Below are positions 33,185 through 42,175 of a stretch of 44,152 bases of DNA, in pieces. The stretch comes from Clostridium sp. CAG:433. GTDB taxonomy: Bacteria; Bacillota_I; Bacilli_A; RF39; UBA660. How positions within the stretch are numbered: position 1 is the first letter of the stretch; each line of letters begins with the position of its first letter. The notes under the pieces are model-generated. The model was not told the DNA's origin and did not search any database. It saw nothing but the letters and a program-made list of their open reading frames with translations. A program made the translations under genes and the position numbers. Location of the stretch: NCBI GenBank assembly GCA_000433675.1, contig FR893530.1, forward strand, positions 1-44,152, given 5' to 3'.

Positions 33185-34345
33185 TTATTCTCCTATATTT
33201 TCAAATCCAGGCATATCTTTGCCAGATAAAAATTCTAAAGATGCTCCTCCACCTGTTGAAATATGATAAAAAGAATTTTTATATCCAAACTTTATAGCAG
33301 CTGATGCGGAATCTCCACCACCTATTATAACTTTTGCACTACTATTTTTTAGTGACTTTAATACTTCTTTTGTACCATATGAAAAGTTATCATATTCAAA
33401 TGCACCTGCTGGACCATTTAAAAATACTGTTTTAGTTTGTTTTAAAACATTATCTATATTTTCTATTGTTTTTGGACCTATATCAAATGCTATATCATCA
33501 TTATCAATTTCATTAATATTTTTTAATATTTTATCATTACTATCAATCTTATCAGATACATATGCATCTACAGGTAAAATTATTTTATCAGAATATTTAT
33601 TTAGTAAATTTTTTGAATATTCAATGTTTTCTTCATCAACAAGTGATTTACCAACATTTATTCCTTTTGCTTTTAAGAATGTAAACGCCATTGCCCCTAC
33701 TATTATAATATTATCTACTTTTTCTATTAAATTAGATATAATACCAATTTTATCTGATACTTTTGCGCCACCCAATATAATGCAAAAAGGTTTTTCTGGA
33801 TTATTTAATAAAATACTTAATTTATTAATTTCTTCTTCTACTAAAAATCCAACTGCGCTCTCTAAATATTTTGAAACACCGGTAGTAGATGCTGCTCTTC
33901 TATGTGATACTCCAAATGCATCATTAATATAAACATCTGCAAGTGATGCATAGAATTTTGAAAGTTCTTCATCATTATTACTTTCCTTTTTACCATCTAA
34001 ATCAAAATATCTTACATTTTCAAGCATTACAATTTTATTATTTTGAACTACATTTTTAATATCTTCATCATATGTACAAAAATATACTTTTTCACCTAAT
34101 AAATCTGATAATCTATCACAAACTATTTTTAAAGAATTTTTCTTTTTATCTTCTTCATTTTTTATTCTTCCTAAATGAGACATTATTATTACATGTTTTG
34201 CATGCTTTAATGCATACTTAATTGTTTCTAAACTTTTAACTATCCTATTATCGTCTTCTATATTACCATCTTTTATTGGTACATTTAAATCACACCTAAT
34301 TAATACTGTTTTATTATTAATATCTATATCTTTTATTGTTTTCAT
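33185..34345 (-). CDS. pgk: Phosphoglycerate kinase
   Basis: A 386-residue kinase of glycolysis (1,3-bisphosphoglycerate + ADP to 3-phosphoglycerate + ATP). Substrate-binding residues are visible in LIRCDLNVP, HLGR and VYINDAFGVSHRRAAST. The nucleotide domain has LGGAKVSDK, FLNGPAGAFE and GGGDSASA, and the end HISTGGGASLEFLSGK. Length is close to the usual 390-400. Instead of gap or tpi, its downstream neighbours are the flippase-like and glycosyltransferase genes, an unusual arrangement. Confidence 0.95.
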   Translation of the reverse strand: MKTIKDIDINNKTVLIRCDLNVPIKDGNIEDDNRIVKSLETIKYALKHAKHVIIMSHLGRIKNEEDKKKNSLKIVCDRLSDLLGEKVYFCTYDEDIKNVVQNNKIVMLENVRYFDLDGKKESNNDEELSKFYASLADVYINDAFGVSHRRAASTTGVSKYLESAVGFLVEEEINKLSILLNNPEKPFCIILGGAKVSDKIGIISNLIEKVDNIIIVGAMAFTFLKAKGINVGKSLVDEENIEYSKNLLNKYSDKIILPVDAYVSDKIDSNDKILKNINEIDNDDIAFDIGPKTIENIDNVLKQTKTVFLNGPAGAFEYDNFSYGTKEVLKSLKNSSAKVIIGGGDSASAAIKFGYKNSFYHISTGGGASLEFLSGKDMPGFENIGE

Positions 34346-34364
34346 TTTCTACCCTCTTATAACG

Positions 34365-34373
34365 ATTATAACA
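34365..34373 (-). promoter_or_regulatory. Extended -10 promoter of the pgk operon
   Basis: TGTTATAAT on the minus strand, 20 bases before the pgk ATG. It lies immediately after the terminator of the upstream gene, so the operon starts here. No -35 consensus. Confidence 0.45.
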
Positions 34374-34383
34374 CACATATATA

Positions 34384-34410
34384 GAAAAAAAAAGAACCCT
34401 ATGGATTCTT
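34384..34410 (-). terminator. Terminator of the Ig-like surface protein gene
   Basis: An 8-bp stem with one G-T type mismatch, AAGAACCC (34392-34399) with GGATTCTT (34403-34410), and a long T-run on the minus strand. The stop codon (34411-34413) directly abuts the stem. Confidence 0.75.
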
Positions 34411-35841
34411 TTAGTTAACTGTTATTCTACATACTCCAGTTTTACCATTTGAAGATGTAACTGTTATTACTGCTGTACCTTTAGATTTTGCAGTTACAAG
34501 TCCACTTGATGTTACACTAGCAACATTTGAATTTGATGAAGAGTATGTTACAGATTTGTTTGTTGCATTACTTGGGAAAACTGAAACACTTAATTGTGCT
34601 GTTTGTGATACAGTCATTGTTTTTGCATTTGGGGTAACTACAATACTTGTTACAGAAACTGTTGTATCTGGTTTTTGAATAGGATTACCACAAGTTCTTA
34701 CAGTGAATTGTTTAGATGCATTAGCTCTATTACCTGAACTATCTGTTACTGTGTAATATAAGTTATAAACACCTGGTGTATTAATTATTCCTGTATCTCC
34801 TGTTATACTTACTCTTGATGTTATATTACCATCTACATTATCTCTTGCAACATATCCATAAGGACCATTAACACTTATATTAACACTATTTCCTGTACAT
34901 ATATTTTGATATGCATCACTTATATTAAATGTTATTATAGGAGCTATTGTATCTCTGTAATAATTATTGTTATCATTATTAGTATTATTATCAGTTGGTG
35001 TATTCTTATTATCATCTTCTTTAGATTCTTCTTCCTTCTTTTCAACAATAACTTTTCTTTCCGCTGTTGCCTTATTACCAGCTTTATCTGAAACAGTATA
35101 TTTAATTACATATTCTCCCTCTTTTTTAGTGTCTACTTTACCAGTTATTTTTATTTTCTTAGTGATATCACCATCTACATTATCAGTAGCAACTGCACCA
35201 GGTTCTTTATATGTATCTCCTACTTTTATTGTAATAGTTTTGTCTCCGAAAAGTTCAATTACTGGTTTTTCAGTATCTTTTTGAGTTTGAGTTTCTTCTG
35301 TATTCTTTTTAGCACTATCAGGTTTTGTACCATATCCATCTGTAGTATATGCATTTTTACAAGTTATATATGCTTTATATGTAATATTACTACTTACTCT
35401 TTTATTAGTTGTATCTTCTTTTTTAGTATCTTCGCTTGATGATTCTGTACTAGTTTGATTGGATTCAGTAGTATCAGTTGCATCTGTTTCTTTACTATTT
35501 TCAGATACATTTGATGTACTTTCTTCAAGATCTAAAGTCTCATCCTTTAATGCCTCAGCAATAACATATCCTTTGCAATCTGAAGATCTTTTGTTTATAA
35601 CTAATTTTTGTTTTAAAATATCAGTTATATTTATTTCTCTCCATTCATACTCATATAATTTAATTTTTTCTTTTAATAAATAGTTTGGTGCTGCATATTC
35701 TAATTGTTTTTCAAATTTAACATAATCATTTTTTAAATTATTTTTATGTACCATAACACCAACGACTATTCCGGCAATTAATAAAATAACTACTACAAAT
35801 GTTATTATTTTACCCTTTGTTAGCCATTTTGTCTCTTCCAT
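34411..35841 (-). CDS. Membrane-anchored surface protein with two DUF5011-type and one BIG2-type Ig-like domains
   Basis: A 476-residue protein with an N-terminal transmembrane helix (about 11-31). Residues 38-95 and 150-165 form a module shared with the 128-residue protein encoded just upstream, including C89 and a second Cys (C161). A Ser/Thr/Glu-rich stretch (about 100-150) is inserted between the two halves. DUF5011-like domains follow at about 190-267 (ATDNVDGDITKKI) and 297-382 (ARDNVDGNITSRV), the latter flanked by C315 and C384. A BIG2 domain ends the protein (396-476, TMTVSQTAQLSVSVFP). It is probably displayed outside the membrane; its ligand is unknown. Confidence 0.7.
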   Translation of the reverse strand: MEETKWLTKGKIITFVVVILLIAGIVVGVMVHKNNLKNDYVKFEKQLEYAAPNYLLKEKIKLYEYEWREINITDILKQKLVINKRSSDCKGYVIAEALKDETLDLEESTSNVSENSKETDATDTTESNQTSTESSSEDTKKEDTTNKRVSSNITYKAYITCKNAYTTDGYGTKPDSAKKNTEETQTQKDTEKPVIELFGDKTITIKVGDTYKEPGAVATDNVDGDITKKIKITGKVDTKKEGEYVIKYTVSDKAGNKATAERKVIVEKKEEESKEDDNKNTPTDNNTNNDNNNYYRDTIAPIITFNISDAYQNICTGNSVNISVNGPYGYVARDNVDGNITSRVSITGDTGIINTPGVYNLYYTVTDSSGNRANASKQFTVRTCGNPIQKPDTTVSVTSIVVTPNAKTMTVSQTAQLSVSVFPSNATNKSVTYSSSNSNVASVTSSGLVTAKSKGTAVITVTSSNGKTGVCRITVN

Positions 35842-35867
35842 ACATATCCTCCTATTTCATATATTTT

Positions 35868-35876
35868 ATTATAACA
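35868..35876 (-). promoter_or_regulatory. Extended -10 promoter of the Ig-like surface protein gene
   Basis: TGTTATAAT on the minus strand, 27 bases before the start codon, between the terminator of the upstream gene and the GGAGG site. Confidence 0.45.
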
Positions 35877-35880
35877 TATT

Positions 35881-35912
35881 AAGAAAAAATAAGTAAACAT
35901 TTTTACTTATTT
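35881..35912 (-). terminator. Terminator of the small paralogue unit
   Basis: An 11-bp stem AAATAAGTAAA/TTTACTTATTT (35887-35897 with 35902-35912), then T-rich sequence on the minus strand. The TAA stop (35912-35914) overlaps the stem. Confidence 0.7.
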
Positions 35913-36298
35913 TAATACTCACTATAATTTGCAGTCATGTATTTTCTGCCACATTTAATATATGCGTTATAAACAAGTTCATATTTATCACTAGAAAGAT
36001 CTTCCTCATTTGTTATTATTACATAACCATCACATTTATCTTTCAAATCACTATATACTAAATTTGAATCTGACAATGTTTTTAAAGTGATTTTTTTCTC
36101 TTCACCCTCATCTATATCTAAATTTTTAATTACATAATAGTTTTGAGCACCAGTTACAAGTTCTTTCTCAAAACTTTTATATTTATTAACGTTTGTACTT
36201 TTTCCAACATTTATAATAATAACAATTGCAAGAACAATAATTAATATTAATGCCGCAAGTATTGCCATACCTCTTGTAATAACACCTTTGTTATTCAT
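35912..36298 (-). CDS. Small membrane protein, paralogue of the N-terminal module of the next gene
   Basis: 128 residues from the ATG at 36298 (NNKGVITRGMAIL); in-frame starts up to 36346 are possible but lie further inside the preceding gene. One transmembrane helix (about 11-31) is followed by a pilin-like outside domain: KYKSFEKELVTGAQNYYVI, KCDGYVI and YNAYIKCGRKYM. It aligns with the 476-residue protein at YVKFEKQLEYAAPNYLL, DCKGYVI and YKAYITCKNAY. C89 has the same residue number in both; C116 is the second cysteine. No prepilin peptidase motif is present. The family is unknown to me. Confidence 0.55.
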   Translation of the reverse strand: MNNKGVITRGMAILAALILIIVLAIVIIINVGKSTNVNKYKSFEKELVTGAQNYYVIKNLDIDEGEEKKITLKTLSDSNLVYSDLKDKCDGYVIITNEEDLSSDKYELVYNAYIKCGRKYMTANYSEY

Positions 36299-36566
36299 TA
36301 TCTTCACTCTTTTCTTTATCATTATCGTCTTTATTAGTATTTTCATCTGTTACAGGATTCATAACTATTGTTTCTTCTTTTTCGTAACCATATGAAAAAT
36401 CTTGTAATTCAGATGTATTTGGAACACCTACTTCATCAACATCTAATATACTTGCTTCTGGTTCTTTATTCTTATTTTTTTTATTTTTAGATATAATTCC
36501 TATAATTATAATCACTATTATTAGAACAACTATTGCTATACCTATTATGATCTTACTATCTAACAT
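36291..36566 (-). CDS. Small single-pass membrane protein
   Basis: A 91-residue protein: a very hydrophobic Ile/Val-rich N-terminal helix (5-25), a basic patch (KNKKNKNK), then an acidic, probably disordered tail. No family is recognised. AGGTG precedes the ATG. Its end overlaps the next gene by 8 bases, so it is co-transcribed with the small paralogue. Confidence 0.5.
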   Translation of the reverse strand: MLDSKIIIGIAIVVLIIVIIIIGIISKNKKNKNKEPEASILDVDEVGVPNTSELQDFSYGYEKEETIVMNPVTDENTNKDDNDKEKSEDNE

Positions 36567-36584
36567 CTTACATCACCTATAATA

Positions 36585-36613
36585 ATATTACAACATTTTT
36601 ACTTTTTTAGCAA
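36585..36613 (-). promoter_or_regulatory. Possible promoter of the small membrane protein unit
   Basis: On the minus strand TTGCTA (36608-36613) and TAATAT (36585-36590) are 17 bases apart. The predicted start lies very close to the AGGTG ribosome site, leaving a leader of about 12 bases, so the assignment is uncertain. Confidence 0.35.
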
Positions 36614-36673
36614 CAACTTGCTACCTTTATAATCAGATTATTACTATCAAACATATACAATAAAAAGAATATA

Positions 36674-36682
36674 TGCTATAAT
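36674..36682 (+). promoter_or_regulatory. Extended -10 promoter of the helicase-sigma-TIM barrel operon
   Basis: TGCTATAAT, a consensus -10 with TG extension, 58 bases before the helicase ATG. No clear -35. A short inverted sequence (AGAGATTTTATAAATAATCT region, 36697-36714) lies in the leader. Confidence 0.5.
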
Positions 36683-36740
36683 ATACTTAATAATAAGAGA
36701 TTTTATAAATAATCTGCTTCTTGTTAATAATGGAGGATTT

Positions 36741-39700
36741 ATGGAGGAAATTAAGTTATATGACCATAACGAAGAAGGTTATCAATCAATTATTAAAAGT
36801 TTAGAAGATAGTAACTTTTCATTTATTGAAAGAGCCACAGGTACAGGTAAATCATATATACTAATAAAATATTTGGCAACTCAAATGGCTGGCAAACGAG
36901 TTTTATTTGTTACTACACATGAGCCTATGTTTGATCAACTTGTAAATAGAGATATGCCTTTGCTTGGAACATCAAAAGAAATATATGATAAACTAGATTT
37001 AGTTATATATCCAAATATTAATAAAAATTCAGCAAAATATTATTTTGATAATTACGATTGCTTCATATTTGATGAAGCTCATCATTGTGGCGCTACTGTA
37101 TGGGGAGAAACAATTGGCGAACTAAGAGATTTGATAAAAACTTCAGAAGATAAAGTTATGATTGGTGCAACTGCTACCGGTACAAGATATCTAGATGATT
37201 ATATGGATGTAGCAAAAGTATTCTTTGATAATAATGTTGCTAGTAGATTAACATTGTCTCAAGCAATATTAAAAGAAATATTACCTGCCCCTTTATACAT
37301 TAATATTAATTATAGTGCACAAGAATCATTAAATTCTATAAAATCAAAATTAAGAAAGTTACCAGATACTGAAGAATTTATACCATTACGAAAAAAACAA
37401 GAAGAATTACAAGAAAAATTAAATATTGAATGTGATGTTAATAAATTATTAAAAGAAAACGGAGTTAAAGGTGGAGAAAAATACATTGTTTTTTGCTCAA
37501 GTATATCAGAACTAGAACAAAAGAAAAAAGAAGCTGAAGAATGGTTTAAAGGAATAGGAAAAATATCAATTTATCAAGCACATAGTAAACAAAACAAAAA
37601 TGAAAATCAAAGTCAAATTAATGATTTTTCAAAACCTAGTGATAATAATGAAATAAAATTAATGTTTGCTGTGGATATTTTTAATGAGGGAATGCATGTT
37701 AATGGCGTAGATGGAGTAATTATGACTCGACATACAACATCCCCTATTATTTACTTACAACAAATAGGTAGAGCATTATCATTTTCTGTAAGAAAAAAAC
37801 AAATAAAAATATTTGATTTAGTTGGTAATGCAACAGATATAGATGTTGTATATGAATTATATAAAGAACTGTTGCATGAAGCAGAAAAAATGATAAAAGA
37901 AAATCTAGAAAATAAAAAACATTACGAAAATATAATTGAAAGGTTTAAAATTATTGAACAAAATAGTTCATTAATTGATTCTATTAATGAGCTTGAAAAT
38001 TATTTAAATTGCAATTATATTATTAAAAATAAATTAGAAAAAGATATTAACTTCATGGAAGCATATACATCAATATTAAAAGAACCATTTATGGAACTTT
38101 TAATTAATAATAAAATTGATAAAGTACATATGGGTATTTATAACGAATTAGTCAAATATGCAAACTATTTATCAGTAGATGATTTACTAAAATTAACTTC
38201 TATAGGAGTAATTATATCTAATTGGCAGCGAGATCAAGAAACATTAGATTTAATTTCTAAATATGGTTCATTAACCCAATCTATTAATGCTGAATATATA
38301 AATACAATAAATAAATATAATGAATTTTACCTTGAAAATAAACGAAGACCCGATGGAAGAGATGAGCAAGAAAAGATTCTAAAGGAAAGATATAGATATT
38401 ATCTAACAAACCTAAGACCTAGTAAATTAAGATCAAGTTTAAAAAAAGTATCTTATAAATTAAATGTTGAAGAAATTTTAATTAATAATGGTTATCCAGA
38501 AAAAGAAGATATAAATGACTACTTAGATATGATTGAAAAAAAATATATAAATGGTCAAAAAATTGATTCATTAGAAATAAAAACATTAAATAAGATAAAA
38601 TTAATAGTTGATTTAAATAATAGACAGATAATTCAGGATTTAATAAATAATAAAGTTCTTAAAATAGATAATTGTATTAAAATTATACAGGAATTTATTG
38701 CAAATCATCCTGATGATGATAAATTAACATTAGTGTTAGCAATATTTGATAAAGATGTTGCTGCAGCATATAAATATATAGATAAAAATTATAAATATGT
38801 AACAAATGAACAATATGATATTATTTATGGATTAAATATGGAATTGCCACCTTCATTTGATAAAAACCGTGAAGAAAGATTAAAAAATTTAGATGGATAT
38901 GATTCTTATTATGAAAAAGAAAATATTTTATCATATAAAACATCTAAAGATATTGTTAATTTTATTAAACTAAATAAAAGACGCCCCGACCCTAATAATA
39001 AAGATGAGGTTATGCTTTATAAAACGTATAATAACTTGTTATCAAAGAATAGTAGATGGTTTAATCTTATTAGTGACAGCCTAATCGAAAACGGTATTGG
39101 ATTATCATTGGAAGAGAAAATAATAACTGGAAAAGCTATTAGCAATACCGAATTAAAAGAAATATACACATCTGTTTTAAACAACATAAGAGATTGTAAT
39201 AAGGATTCATTTGTTTATTCAATAGAATTAAAAAAATTAAAGGTATTAAAAAAACATAATATAATTGATTCAAGAGAATCAAAAATATTAAACAGAACCA
39301 TAAATATGATTAATTCAGTATTTGCAGATGATTTAAATGAAAAACAAATAAAAGTTTTATCTGAAAGTATATGGTCAAATAAAGATATCATACCTTATAA
39401 TTTAATATATTATATTAGAAATAAAGGTATCACTCTTCCAAAACCATACATTAGCATTATTGCTGCAACAAGTAAAGATGGTATCAACATAGCACATAAT
39501 ATATATATGAATGATATTAAACAATATAGAGATTTCTTTAAATATATAGAAAGTAATGGTAACAGACCAGAACATGATGATTCTTTATCTTTATTTATGA
39601 GAAATTACTTGTTAAACTGTTCTGGACATGATAGAAATGTATATATACACGCATTAAATAATTTGAAGGCTCCTATACTAATGGAAGAATTATATATAGC

Positions 39701-40619
39701 AAATCAATTAAGCGATAATGCCATAAATAATTTATATAACAAATTATTATTAAAGAAAGATAATGATATACCATTTGATATATTAGAAAAATACTGTTTT
39801 GATTCAATATCCTTAAGAAGAGTTGATAAATCAACTAAAGTTCGTTTATATGACAATTATACTTATGATACAAAACAGAGTATTTCAGATGAAGTTATAG
39901 ATCAAATAAAAAAGACAATAATAAATAATCCACACGTTGATTTAGATTTTAATGGGGAATTATCTATACTGAGTGATTCAGATAAAAAAGAAATATCGGA
40001 ATTCCAACTAGATTTGACTGCTGGAGAATTTATTTATTCTTTAATACAAAGAATAAAAAGAGAAAATAATACTTTAGATAAAATATTATCATTTGATGAA
40101 ACACAAAAGTTGAGTGATATTAGAAGATTATCAAAGAAAAATAATAAAAATGAAGATTTATTAAATGAATTAGACAGCTTAGATAAGGAAATTTTATTTA
40201 AAAAGAATGAAGCAAACATTTCAGGTATGATTGATGAATTAATTAATTTTGTAAAGACAAATAAACGAATGCCAAATAAATCTTCAGATGATCCAACTGA
40301 AAAAAAGATTGCAGAGGATTTGGAGATTATTAAAAATATTATATCTGAACAAGAATATAGTAAAATATTAACATTAGCAAGGAAAATATTATTAACAGAA
40401 AAACAAGATTCATTTTATGATGAGTTCGTAAGTTTCATTGAAAGAAATGAAAGATTTCCAACAAAATTAAGCAATGATCCGGAAGAAATAAAATTAGCTG
40501 AACAATATCAAAAAGATGGAACAAAGTTTAATTTGGAACAAAAAAAACATATAACGATGTTACAAAAGAAATATCAGTTAAATAATATAGCATTATTAAG
40601 AAAGATGAAAGGAAGGTAA
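36741..40619 (+). CDS. Large SF2 DEAH helicase with five degenerate C-terminal repeats
   Basis: A 1292-residue protein. Residues 1-400 are an SF2 helicase core: Walker A ATGTGKS (32-38), DEAH (111-114), motif III GATAT (142-146), a second RecA fold with YIVFCSSISELE, AVDIFNEGMHV, and motif VI QQIGRALS (340-347). It is closest to the type III restriction/UvrB-like ATPase group. Residues 400-1292 are helical and hold five copies of a motif with an aromatic helix followed by N-x-R-x-P and an acidic segment, at about 525, 735, 927, 1163 and 1225 (LENKRRPD, KLNKRRPD, ESNGNRPE, KTNKRMPN, ERNERFPT). No nuclease or methylase domain is visible. GGAGG precedes the ATG. It leads an operon with a sigma-like gene 5 bases downstream. 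Confidence 0.8.
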   Translation: MEEIKLYDHNEEGYQSIIKSLEDSNFSFIERATGTGKSYILIKYLATQMAGKRVLFVTTHEPMFDQLVNRDMPLLGTSKEIYDKLDLVIYPNINKNSAKYYFDNYDCFIFDEAHHCGATVWGETIGELRDLIKTSEDKVMIGATATGTRYLDDYMDVAKVFFDNNVASRLTLSQAILKEILPAPLYININYSAQESLNSIKSKLRKLPDTEEFIPLRKKQEELQEKLNIECDVNKLLKENGVKGGEKYIVFCSSISELEQKKKEAEEWFKGIGKISIYQAHSKQNKNENQSQINDFSKPSDNNEIKLMFAVDIFNEGMHVNGVDGVIMTRHTTSPIIYLQQIGRALSFSVRKKQIKIFDLVGNATDIDVVYELYKELLHEAEKMIKENLENKKHYENIIERFKIIEQNSSLIDSINELENYLNCNYIIKNKLEKDINFMEAYTSILKEPFMELLINNKIDKVHMGIYNELVKYANYLSVDDLLKLTSIGVIISNWQRDQETLDLISKYGSLTQSINAEYINTINKYNEFYLENKRRPDGRDEQEKILKERYRYYLTNLRPSKLRSSLKKVSYKLNVEEILINNGYPEKEDINDYLDMIEKKYINGQKIDSLEIKTLNKIKLIVDLNNRQIIQDLINNKVLKIDNCIKIIQEFIANHPDDDKLTLVLAIFDKDVAAAYKYIDKNYKYVTNEQYDIIYGLNMELPPSFDKNREERLKNLDGYDSYYEKENILSYKTSKDIVNFIKLNKRRPDPNNKDEVMLYKTYNNLLSKNSRWFNLISDSLIENGIGLSLEEKIITGKAISNTELKEIYTSVLNNIRDCNKDSFVYSIELKKLKVLKKHNIIDSRESKILNRTINMINSVFADDLNEKQIKVLSESIWSNKDIIPYNLIYYIRNKGITLPKPYISIIAATSKDGINIAHNIYMNDIKQYRDFFKYIESNGNRPEHDDSLSLFMRNYLLNCSGHDRNVYIHALNNLKAPILMEELYIANQLSDNAINNLYNKLLLKKDNDIPFDILEKYCFDSISLRRVDKSTKVRLYDNYTYDTKQSISDEVIDQIKKTIINNPHVDLDFNGELSILSDSDKKEISEFQLDLTAGEFIYSLIQRIKRENNTLDKILSFDETQKLSDIRRLSKKNNKNEDLLNELDSLDKEILFKKNEANISGMIDELINFVKTNKRMPNKSSDDPTEKKIAEDLEIIKNIISEQEYSKILTLARKILLTEKQDSFYDEFVSFIERNERFPTKLSNDPEEIKLAEQYQKDGTKFNLEQKKHITMLQKKYQLNNIALLRKMKGR

Positions 40620-40624
40620 TAAAA

Positions 40625-42154
40625 ATGGCTATAGATTATAGAAATGAAGTAGATTCAGGATTTGATAGAAAAATAATAGTTGAAAAAACAATTAAGGCTT
40701 TATTAAACATGGGATTCTCTCCTGAAATTATAATTGAGAACTCTGACTTTAACCCAAGACATTTAGAAATGTTAGGTAATTTACAAGATTCTCATTATAT
40801 AAAAGAGGATGAAATAAAAACATTATATGATCATTTTTTAAGAGATGATTTGATTGAAGAAAGTTATTCAGAAGGAAGTAGTTTAGGTATTGATCAATAT
40901 GCGACACCTATTCATGCAATACAAGAATTATATCCAATGGGTAAAGAGGAAGAAAAAGAAAAATTTAGTAAAAGAGATCAACTAAATAAAACTATAGATA
41001 AATTAAAAAATGCAGAAAAGAAAAAAATAATAAAAGAAAGAGATAAGATATTAAACAAAATCGTTAAGTTTAAAGCAAAATTTCCAGTAATTGATAATAT
41101 TATAAATTTGGTAAATGAACTTGATGAATTGATGAGTAAAGGTGAAAATTCATCTGAACAAATAACTGCTCTATTCCACAAATATGGTTTTGATCAGAAA
41201 AAAATGACTACATTAAATTTAATTTATAATGATTATATGGCATTAGTAAATAAATTAAATGAATATAATGAAAAAAATATATTATGTGAACAAGGAAAAG
41301 TAATGACTGATGAAATTCAAGAATTAACTATGGAAAGAAATGATTTAAATAATGAATTATTTCAAAGAAATATTAAGTTAGCAAATTACTATATTAGAAG
41401 TAGATATAAAAGTTTATTAGTTGATTCAGAAGATTTATATTCAACTATGGTTTCTGCATTATATGAAGCAGTTTTAAAATTTGATGTAAAAAAAGGTTAT
41501 GCTTTTTCAACATATGCATATAAAGGAATGGATTTTGCAATACACAAAAATTTTAAAGATTTAACAGGATATAGTTGGAAAAATTATTGGGCAAAGATTA
41601 AAATTCAAAAAGAATTAGAAGTTGTAAGTGAATTATTAGGTCGAAATGCTGGTATTAGTGATTTGATAGATTTAGGTTTTTTAAATATGCGTGAAAATAC
41701 TGCAGCTGCATTATTAAGTGGAACACTATTAGAAAGCGCTGTTTACGGAGATGAACCATTTTCTGAAAAAAATGCTTATCCAACAACATTTGAGGATTAT
41801 GAACAAATTGATGAATACGAAGATGCAAAATATGGAAATAATGCAACAGATGGTGATGAAGTTGAGAATACTGCTGAAGCGACAACTATGTCTGAAACAC
41901 TTGAATCAATACTTGTAAGACTAACTGATAGGGAAAGATTAATGGTTATTTTAAAATTCGGCTTAGATCCACATAAATATATGACTGAAGATGAGCAAAA
42001 ATATTTTGGTGCTGAAGCAAAAGTTAGAACAATGAATGAAATTAGTAATATATTTAATGTTAGTACTGAAAGAGTACATATGGTTATTGCAAAAGCTCTA
42101 AGAAAACTTCGTCATCCAGTTCATTCAAAAAAGTTAAAGGGCTATTATATTTAA
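40625..42154 (+). CDS. Sigma-70-family-like protein with long N-terminal extension
   Basis: A 509-residue protein. Residues 1-240 are an unrecognised helical, charged extension. About 245-310 match sigma region 2: NIKLANYYIRSRYKSLLVDSED, EAVLKFDVKKGYAFSTYAYKGMDFAI. About 315-370 could be region 3. An acidic, low-complexity linker (375-425) follows. Residues 425-497 match region 4: ESILVRLTDRERLMVILKFG and the helix-turn-helix MNEISNIFNVSTERVHMVIAKALRKLRHP. A role as a promoter-specificity factor is likely by family, but the N-terminal domain and the linker are unusual. The GGAAGG ribosome site overlaps the helicase stop, so the two are expressed together. Confidence 0.75.
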   Translation: MAIDYRNEVDSGFDRKIIVEKTIKALLNMGFSPEIIIENSDFNPRHLEMLGNLQDSHYIKEDEIKTLYDHFLRDDLIEESYSEGSSLGIDQYATPIHAIQELYPMGKEEEKEKFSKRDQLNKTIDKLKNAEKKKIIKERDKILNKIVKFKAKFPVIDNIINLVNELDELMSKGENSSEQITALFHKYGFDQKKMTTLNLIYNDYMALVNKLNEYNEKNILCEQGKVMTDEIQELTMERNDLNNELFQRNIKLANYYIRSRYKSLLVDSEDLYSTMVSALYEAVLKFDVKKGYAFSTYAYKGMDFAIHKNFKDLTGYSWKNYWAKIKIQKELEVVSELLGRNAGISDLIDLGFLNMRENTAAALLSGTLLESAVYGDEPFSEKNAYPTTFEDYEQIDEYEDAKYGNNATDGDEVENTAEATTMSETLESILVRLTDRERLMVILKFGLDPHKYMTEDEQKYFGAEAKVRTMNEISNIFNVSTERVHMVIAKALRKLRHPVHSKKLKGYYI

Positions 42155-42175
42155 TTGGAAAAAAGGAGAAAATAT

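Noticed and set aside
36741..40619. Calling the helicase a type III restriction enzyme subunit or a DISARM/BREX component
   Set aside because: No nuclease motif, methylase or accompanying phage-defence gene is visible; only the helicase core resembles these families.
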